NCBI GenBank assembly: GCA_018398805.1
Contig: JAGFBZ010002559.1
Coordinates: forward strand, 186,001-250,000
Direction of reading: 5' to 3'
DNA length: 64,000 nt
Origin: Hirundichthys speculiger
Lineage: Eukaryota > Chordata > Actinopteri > Beloniformes > Exocoetidae
The notes below the pieces were generated by a model. The model saw nothing but the letters and a program-made list of their open reading frames with translations. It searched no databases and was not told the origin of the DNA. Below, one piece after another: positions 57,241 to 64,000 of the stretch (its first letter is position 1; each line of letters begins with the position of its first letter). A program made the translations under genes and the position numbers.

Positions 57241-57242
57241 GT

Positions 57243-57727
57243 TAGTTTTTCAGCATCACCTGGGAGAGGATGCGCCTAATCATGGAGATATTCCGGAGAT
57301 AAAAAAAAAAAGGCTGTCTTGCAAACCTGATTAATATGCTGCTTAAATGACATATCCTGATCAAAAATGACTCCCAGGTTTTTCACAGCTGTGCTGGAAG
57401 CCAGCATAAACCCAGTTAATCCATTCATTAGGTGTTTGAGACCAAAGACAATAACATCTGTTTTATCCGAGTTTAGAAGCAAAAACTTAGAGGACATCCA
57501 GGACTTAATGTCATTAAGACACCCTTGAAGTTTGGCCAACGGCTTTGCTTTCTCTGGTTTCATGGATAAGTACAGCTGCGTAGCAATGAAAGTTTATGCC
57601 ATGGCTCTGGATAATTTTTCCCAAGGGCAGCATGTATAAAGTGAAAAGGATTGGTCCCAGCACTGAACCCTGTGGGACGCCATAGCCAGTGTTGTACCTG
57701 AACGCGTTCATTGAACGAAAGTTCACG
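57243..57727 (-). pseudogene. LINE reverse-transcriptase fragment, L2-like
   Basis: Minus-strand frames read [20 protein letters not shown] then [17 protein letters not shown] (RT blocks B and C), and after a frameshift [33 protein letters not shown] and NLGVIFDQDMSFKQHINQV. The catalytic box expected as Y-A-D-D reads CYAAV, so the enzyme is dead. The fragment ends abruptly at the neighbouring repeat (57240). Confidence 0.75.
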
Positions 57728-58265
57728 AACTAGTTCATATTTTGTGCAAACATGAACTGAAGGTGCTCTCTTTCCCCTTGATGAGCGTCAGGGTGTGAAC
57801 GAGATCATTTGGGAAACTGTGAACGACGCTCTTTCAAAGTTCACGCACAGTCAAAACTATATTGAAATGGGGGGGGGGGGGACATTTGCACCTGAAGTAC
57901 CTGTTTTTGTCTTATAATAAAGACCATTTGGCAGCATGTTTTTCATCATATTTTTAATCTACTGTAGAGAGAAGCTGAAAGGGAAAAAACAGTTTTACAT
58001 GGGCTGTCCCTTCAATGCTAACGTGAACCCTGGTTGGATAAAAATTCCAAATTGGACACATAGTTTTCGACAGATAAAATGGATAAAATAATTTCTGTTT
58101 GGTGGTGTAGTATATGGGCAGTGGTAATCATTTTTGACAAATAACTGCTCGCAGCAACATAAAAAAAAAAAAAAACAAATGAAAACAAAGAACTGGTTTT
58201 TGAAATGGTGAACTGAACTAGTTCATTTTAATCTCTGTGAACTATGAATTTTCTATTTGCAATTT
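57690..58265. repeat. AACTAGTTCA-rich MITE-like repeat
   Basis: GTACCTGAACGCGTTCATTG, GTTCACGAACTAGTTCAT at the left and TGAACTGAACTAGTTCATTT at the right resemble a fish DNA-transposon derivative; it abuts the LINE fragment. A G run lies at about 57870-57881. Boundaries approximate, no TSD. Confidence 0.4.
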
Positions 58266-59299
58266 AAAGTAGTGATTTTGATTTTAATGAACTTCTTTTT
58301 TTCAGCCCTTTTATTGATAAGATTGAGGCAAGTTAATTTGTTTAGCACATCTCAGAAACAAAAACAACTCCAAGTGCTTTACAGAGGCATTAAAAAGAAA
58401 ACATGCAGAAAGGCAGATTGAAATATCAGAAATTTAAAAACAAGACTTTATGGAGTTGTCTGTTCCTTTTATAAACAAGGTCTCAGCTAGTAATTAATGC
58501 AACTCTAGATGGAAGAAAATGTGATGCTGCAAAAGTTTAATCACAACGATGCCACACAAATACATGTTGAAATCAAAACTGAAAAAAGAATAATGTTTAA
58601 AAATATAAAGTGCGTATCAGTCATACTTAAATTGTAAAATGTGGATAAAAAGGTAATGCAACAAATTACATCAAGTTTTTTGGAAAGGAAATATCTCCAT
58701 CCACTGCTCAAACAAGAGCAGATGTATCAGTGCTTTTAATTAAATATCAGCACCCTATAAATAGGATTTTGGTGTAAAAATGTTCAGAATACCCTCAGAT
58801 GTTCATTAATACTAAATTAAGGACAAATGAAGAAAAAGCCAGCTTCTCCTGTACAGGCAGCTTCGGCTGGGTGCCGTCTCCTTAGTCGCGGTTACACGTA
58901 GTATTTATTTCTGCTTTTGGACTCAGATTTAACTTAACAAATCTTTCTCTTAAACTGTCAGTCCCTTTTTTTTTTGCTTTTTAAAAGAGCATCTGTGTTA
59001 ATAAAACTGTGATTCACAAACAACAAGGGAATGTGGTGCTACATAGCTGACACATGGTAAGAAGAAGAGAGCAGAAAACACTGATCATCTTCTTGGAGAT
59101 AATGTGGCCATGAGTCAGCAGGTGGAAGCAGTGAAAACAGAAACGCCCACATTCACAGGCCTCCTTTACATCTGCTGTCAGTTCGCATTTGTTTTGGCTT
59201 GGGTTCATTCTGTTAACTGGATTTTTGTAGTCATTATTATGAATATAACAATGAAAGCCACAGCAGCCTAAGAAGTTACCATGTTTTTTTTTCTTTCAG

Positions 59300-59427
59300 T
59301 ACATCTCCAAGAGCATCCCTACGACCGAGTGTGGGATCAGCCACGGAGCTGAGGGCGCAGGCAACTATGCAGGCAGTCGATTATCGACCCGCTCCCACCA
59401 CTCTACCACTGCCTCACATGCTTCCAG
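59300..59427 (+). CDS. nrg2: nrg2 exon: cytoplasmic tail, YISK segment
   Basis: A 128-nt exon starting at a codon boundary and encoding YISKSIPTTECGISHGAEGA then GNYAGSRLSTRSHHSTTASH and AS(R). YISK..P.T is the conserved neuregulin tail motif (YISKNVPATDH in human NRG2; YVSKNV in NRG1), and the SHHSTT run matches the HHCSTATPT region. The acceptor is TTTTTTTTCTTTCAG; the donor is GTAGAT at 59428 (weaker than consensus). It ends in phase 2. Confidence 0.92.
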
Positions 59428-59521
59428 GTAGATGAGACACACACCTGAACACAAGACGTAAATATAGTGCAAGTCTAAGAGTCTTTTCAGGCCTTGTTTT
59501 GATCAGTATATGATATTATAG

Positions 59522-60174
59522 TAGTGCTGGGCGATATGGAAAAAATCATATATCACGATATGGACTATTTTATATCACGATAACGATATATATCACGATA
59601 TACCATAATAAAGTATGTTTTGAGTTATTCTCTGAAAAGTTTAACAAAAATGTCATTGCTTACTTTTCAACTTTATTTTGAAAGGACATTTAGCTGAACT
59701 GTCACAAACATACATTTTAGTGCAGCAAAAACAGGTAGGTACAGAGGTACAGTAGCTATCACATTTTTTTTTAAAGTGCACAACAGTTTCTGAGAGGAAA
59801 AACACATTTTTGCACTGAAGTTCAGCTATAAAAAATAAACACAAATTATTTTTCAACTTTCTGAAATCTGTAACCTTGTAGTGCAAAGTTTGCAAACCAA
59901 TATAAAGTGTCTAAAGTAAACATCAGGGTTGAAGAGAACTCTGTTTAAGGCATTAACCATGAATAAAAGTGCAAACATAAAAGGCTACTTTGTAGAAGTA
60001 GATATGATTCTATCAAATTTATCATTGCAGGTTATTTAATTACATATTTGCTGTAATAATTGATAAAATTAGGTTAGAAACGATAGAAACGATAGAAGAG
60101 AAATGGCACGATACACACTTTTATATCGTCCCCACGATATGTATCGCCACGATATGAATGGTCTCCCAGCACTA
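59522..60174 (+). mobile_element. hAT-type element, TAGTGCTGGGCGATA ends, copy 2
   Basis: Perfect 8-bp TSD TATTATAG (59514-59521, 60175-60182). Ends TAGTGCTGGGCGATATGG and CCCAGCACTA. Non-coding, with near-identical interior to 53806-54447 but a changed right subterminal stretch (CGCCACGATATGAATGGTCT). Confidence 0.88.
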
Positions 60175-60239
60175 TATTATAGAGCAATTTGTTTTGTGTT
60201 TTTTTTAAGAAAAAAAAAAAACCTGTTGTACAACCCTGA

Positions 60240-61045
60240 AACAGGAAAAGTTGAAACCATATGGAAATGCAAAGAGAAACAAAAACATGTTGCTTTTAAT
60301 TCTTTTGAGGCTATGAGAAACCAATATATTGCATATTTTCCCATCAGCCATTTTCATGCATTTCAACCCAAAAACATTTGGACAGTAAAGCTTTTACGCC
60401 TTTGTAATGTTGCTGTTCCTACTCACGTAAAAGACTCATCAAGGACACCAAGTGTATTTCCGTGATGATTTTTGTCTGTCTCTTTCTTCCTGCAATCGTG
60501 TCTTAAGGTGTGAAACAGTACTGGGTCGTCTTTCCAGCATTTCCCATTTCATAATTCACCACCTAATCTTGTCTGGGGCAGGTCAGGACTGCAGGCGGGC
60601 CAGTCCAGTAACTGTGCTACCTTCTTTCTCCACCATGCCTTTTTAAAGTGTGCAGAACTGGCTTGTCTTGTTGAAAAATGCATGGACATCCCCATGAAGC
60701 CAGAATGTGTTGCTCTGAAATCTCAATGTACTTTTTTGCACAAAAGTGTCCGTCACAGAAGAGTAAATTATCTTTGCTGAGCCCACACCATCACAGAGCC
60801 TGGCTTTGGGCCTGGTTTCTGATAGCAGTTTGGATGGTCCTCTGCATCTCTGGTCTCAAGCACATGGTGTCCATTTTTTTTACAAAGAGTATCTGAAATA
60901 TTCATACTTTTTTCACAGTAAAGTTTTAAGTGGCATTTATGAATGTAGTGCTGTGATGTCATATTTGACAAAGGTCTCCCAAAGTAAAAAGCTATTGCTG
61001 AATGACAGTTCTTGTCATTGGAGGGATTCCTCTTGATGTCTTGTA
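60240..61045. mobile_element. Degenerate DNA-transposon relic (family of 10300-11035)
   Basis: Order of blocks: GGTCAGGACTGCAGGCGGGC, AAATGCATGGACATCCCCAT, CACACCATCACAGAGCCTGG, GGATGGTCCTCTGCATCTCT. This matches the same teleost repeat recognised at 10.3 kb but covers a different, partly overlapping section. No open frame or ends. Confidence 0.45.
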
Positions 61046-61227
61046 TTATTATTTAACTGTGTTATCCACTGTAGAAGGAGAAATATGTGAATCCCTTTCT
61101 GTCTTTCTTTGATGAACATTGTCATTTAACATTGGCGTTTTTAACTTTTAACATCTCATTGTCGTCCCCGTCCCCCTGCCTCCTCAGCATTACTGTAACC
61201 TTTCAAACTTGCCGTGTTTACCTGCAG

Positions 61228-61443
61228 ACACGAGGAGCAGACGTGGAGCATGGAGCGATCAGAGAGCGTGAACTCGGACTGCCAGTCAGGTGGGCTCTCC
61301 AGCTCTGTGGGAACCAGTAAGTGCAGCAGCCCAGCCTGCATGGCCAGGAGGGCTGCCCACTGGGGCTGTGCAGACATGTCCGGACCAGGAATGCAGTACG
61401 GAGATTCCTACGACTCACTGAGAGACTCACCTCACAGTGACAG
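61228..61443 (+). CDS. nrg2: nrg2 exon: cytoplasmic tail, SMERSES / SVGTSKC segment
   Basis: A 216-nt exon (phase 2 in, phase 2 out) encoding HEEQTWSMERSESVNSDCQS, GGLSSSVGTSKCSSPACMAR, RAAHWGCADMSGPGMQYGDS and YDSLRDSPHSD. The landmarks W-S-(M/L)-E-R-S-E-S, S-S-V-G-T-S-K-C-(S/N)-S-P-A-C and SLRDSPHS are diagnostic of NRG2 and separate it from NRG1, where the middle block is different. The acceptor is TTTACCTGCAG; the donor is GTAGAG at 61444. Confidence 0.95.
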
Positions 61444-63074
61444 GTAGAGAAACTGGCAGTAGCATTGATCGTAGATTAGGAGGGGGTATATTTATTTACC
61501 CAAACATTTTAGCTTTTTTGTGTGTTTTTTTTTTTTTTAAATCACACTTGCTCCTTTACTCTCTGGTGACCCCAAGTGGCATATAATTGCTATGACTCTA
61601 TCTATGTGCTGCATACTGTACTATATTACACTATACTGTTAAATGGTCTGAGAAATCATGACATCCTTGGCATATAAGTGTCTTTTAGGAAATGATGATT
61701 GATATTTTAAAAGGTACTTTTGGCTTCCCTAATTTTCTTTCATAATGCTCCTTGACTTTTATTTTACTACAGTCTTTTATTTTCCTCACACAAAAATTAT
61801 TAGATCATTTTACCGTATGATTTTGTCTGTACGACCCTCATTACAAGCTGTTTGGAAAGTTTTTAATTCATATTCCACATTGAATCTGAGACTGGGAACT
61901 GCATTATTAGCATGGTTTATGTCCGACAGTCACAGCCTTCATACACTTATTCTGCAGTGTTTTATTTTCACATGAACCTGAGCCCCATACTTGGAGTTTC
62001 CTCGGTCCTCCCACAGTCCAAATAATTTTTCAAATCAAAACTCAAATCAAGAGTTTTGATGGAAGCTGATCTTCAGTATGGCAGCATCCACATGAAATGA
62101 GCATCAACTTTCTCAGACAGAATAATAAGAGACATAATAATAGAAGTATAGAGTATCATATTAGGATTATAGTAATACGTGTATAATAATCAGAGTACAT
62201 GTGAAACAGTGGACCTCTGTGTTACCCTGACTAACTTGAAACACTATTTTTGACAGCCGCTCATGTTTTGGCCATTCCATCTTTTGTATAAATATTCTCG
62301 TGATGTCATCCAAGTTGATTGTCAATTGTGATTGATCTTTAAGGACTTGAAATTCAGAACTTATATAGATATATGTCTCACCTTGTCCAGTGCGTCTTGG
62401 GTGAGATCCAGCCCTAAAGTGGACAAGGAATACAGAAGAGGTCTAATAGCATTAGCTAATGTTGCATAGAGCGGTTTTGTGTTAGAGAAGTGCATCCCTT
62501 CCCTCAATTCAGCCACACTGATTTAGGTAATAAGCTAATTCAAACTTCTGTTTGATCATTGACAAGACCTCAAGCAGTGCAACAACTGTACAGCTAAAAT
62601 ACAAAACGTAAAGTTCAAATTTGTAGCAAAACTATGTAAATGTGTGAACTTTTCAAGAGTCAACAAAAGGTCAGTTTGCTTTCTCTGGTCTTGTGGTAGC
62701 AAAGGCCAGTAGCATGTAATAGCATCGCTAGCTTGAATCAAATAAGATGATCAGACTTCACAGCTAATATTAATAGACTAGGTGTTTGTTTCTGTTCTCA
62801 TGTTGCTTTTTTGCTTCAGTATGATCTGAACTCTTCTGCTTTTTTTTGTGAAACCTTTGTTTACTTCCATCCTCCAGTGGTTGCTGTTTGTGTAAAGGAC
62901 CAGTCTGTGTTACTGTTGCCTGATACAATCTGCTGGAATGATATGAAACAAGACTGAATGGCACTCTGTGACAAGCTCAGTCTACACGTAAAATAAAAAC
63001 AAAGATTCTGCTAATATTTTTATGTTAAGTTGTTGCTCAGGGCTACTAAAAGATAAAGAGAGAGTTCATTATAC

Positions 63075-63397
63075 TAGCCATTCCCAAACTTCACAACTGT
63101 GATCAACATACAAGACAAGGAACCATGATCCGATATTAATGTGAAGGGGTCAACAAATAAGGTGACACTTGTCATATTAAGTTAAGATGACAGTAGAATA
63201 ACACTTAACTGGTTTGTTTTGTTTCTTCTTAATGTTTTTTTAATCATGTCATGAATATTTTACAGTAATTAAAAACATATTTAAAAAAGATCGAGGATTT
63301 AAAACACATTTATTTAATTTTAATGACCTCTCACGGCCCACCTGCAGTCCCATGACGGCCCATCAGGGGGCCGCGGCCCACACTTTGGGAATCACTG
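63075..63397 (-). mobile_element. hAT-type MITE, CAGTGATTCCCAAAGT ends, copy 2 (reverse)
   Basis: The right end CACACTTTGGGAATCACTG is the complement of the left end of the copy at 17880. The 8-bp TSD CATTATAC lies at 63067-63074 and 63398-63405. Confidence 0.83.
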
Positions 63398-63504
63398 CAT
63401 TATACTGTATACGAGGCAGGATGATACATTGGTTCAGTATTTTGAGCTAAAACTTGAAAACCACTAACTGTGAACCTGTGAGTCTTTTGATTTGGTAAAA
63501 ATTG

Positions 63505-63793
63505 TAGGGATGTCCGATAATATCGGCCCACCGATATTATCGGCCCGATATTGGCATAAAAATGTAATATCGGTAAATATCGGTATCAGGTTTTTTTTTT
63601 TGTTTTTTGTTTTTTTTTGCACAGACAATGTGTTAATTCCACGACAGGAGATATGTGATGTTACCTAAAATTAGTTTTGAGGAAAAATTGCCCGCATATA
63701 TCGGTATCGGTTAGATATCGGTATCGGAAATTGAGAGTTGGACAATATCGGCATATCGGATATCAGCAAAAAAGCCACTATCGGACATCCCTA
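63505..63793. mobile_element. hAT-type MITE, TAGGGATGTCCGATA ends
   Basis: Inverted ends TAGGGATGTCCGATAATATC and CACTATCGGACATCCCTA. The flanks AAAAATTG (left) and AAAAAATTG (right) form an 8-bp TSD with one extra A. Many ATCGGTATCGG motifs. It lies only about 160 bp upstream of the last visible nrg2 exon. Confidence 0.8.
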
Positions 63794-63950
63794 AAAAAAT
63801 TGTATAATATATAGTTAAAGTAAATGCTTTATGTTGTCCAGTGGTCTCTGATGGAGTTGTGACGTAACACATCACTACATTCTTACAATCTCCAGACGCT
63901 CCAATTGTGCTTCAGGTACCATTTTATTTTTTTATTTTTTTTTCTTTCAG

Positions 63951-64000
63951 GTATGTGTCTGCGCTGACCACGCCAGCACGGTTGTCTCCTGTGGAATTCC
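63951..64000 (+). CDS. nrg2: nrg2 exon: cytoplasmic tail, YVSALTTPARLSP (cut by window end)
   Basis: The exon starts after TTTTTTTCTTTCAG, completes Arg (AG|G) and encodes YVSALTTPARLSPVEF, running off the right edge. Human NRG2 has YVSALTTPARLSPVDF here. The remaining tail and stop codon lie beyond the window. Confidence 0.93.

Larger units (their letters stand above)
55509..59299 (+). other. nrg2 intron, 3.8 kb
   Basis: Contains a nested repeat pair (56606-57240), a LINE fragment (57243-57727) and an AACTAGTTCA-rich repeat (57690-58265). Nothing recognised in 55510-56600 or 58270-59299. Confidence 0.85.
59428..61227 (+). other. nrg2 intron, 1.8 kb
   Basis: Almost entirely transposon-derived: hAT-type copy 2 (59522-60174) and the relic 60240-61045. 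Confidence 0.85.
61444..63950 (+). other. nrg2 intron, 2.5 kb
   Basis: Two hAT-type MITEs lie near the 3' end (63075-63397 and 63505-63793). Nothing recognised in 61445-63065. Confidence 0.85.

Overview
The window is vertebrate, almost certainly teleost, genomic DNA. A single protein-coding gene is recognisable, on the + strand: neuregulin 2 (nrg2; the sequence does not show whether this is the a or b ohnolog). Nine constitutive exons can be placed to the base by codon phase, GT/AG borders and protein similarity. Two exons encode an Ig-like C2 domain (27375-27537, 32542-32660). The next carries a spacer and the first part of the EGF domain (33368-33491), followed by a beta-type EGF C-terminal exon (45447-45505). 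Then come a transmembrane exon (53451-53553) and four cytoplasmic-tail exons (55379-55508, 59300-59427, 61228-61443, 63951 to the window edge). All phases join into one open frame of 1092 nt. The upstream exon(s) and the rest of the tail lie outside the window. A tenth, 24-nt cassette at 49972-49995 matches the neuregulin 'beta1' juxtamembrane microexon. Read-through of the beta exon into its intron gives a short beta3-like tail with a stop.

Bases 1-27374 are one long upstream intron (or 5' flank of an internal promoter). It holds transposons, microsatellites, G-runs and one GC-rich, CCAAT/E-box-bearing island at about 12.7-13.1 kb that could be an alternative promoter. The other introns are also packed with mobile elements.

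Many elements can be delimited exactly by target-site duplications (TSDs). They include hAT-type elements with 8-bp TSDs (4.8, 6.0, 13.6, 14.8, 17.9, 36.0, 38.9, 59.5, 63.1 and 63.5 kb), five copies of a palindromic TA-flanked Tc1/mariner MITE, a Tc1/mariner element with transposase relics, TTAA-flanked elements, and a TA-flanked element with AGGGCCCTATC ends present as two inverted copies. There is a 5'-truncated Rex3-like (RTE clade) retrotransposon with a 13-bp TSD, a fragment of a second LINE, tRNA-derived SINE-like copies, and two copies of a roughly 1-kb foldback element with 6-bp TSDs.

The most notable non-gene items are: (i) the foldback family with 6-bp TSDs; (ii) a three-layer nest at 13.6-15.4 kb; (iii) a MADF-domain coding piece inside a complete hAT-type element at 6.0-7.3 kb and a Myb/SANT-like coding piece inside another inverted-repeat element at about 25.7-26.3 kb; (iv) a 70-bp near-perfect palindrome at 36891-36960; and (v) two cases where an unoccupied relative of an insertion site is present elsewhere in the window. 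No RNA genes, CRISPR arrays or prokaryotic features were seen. I found no wholly new multi-gene system.
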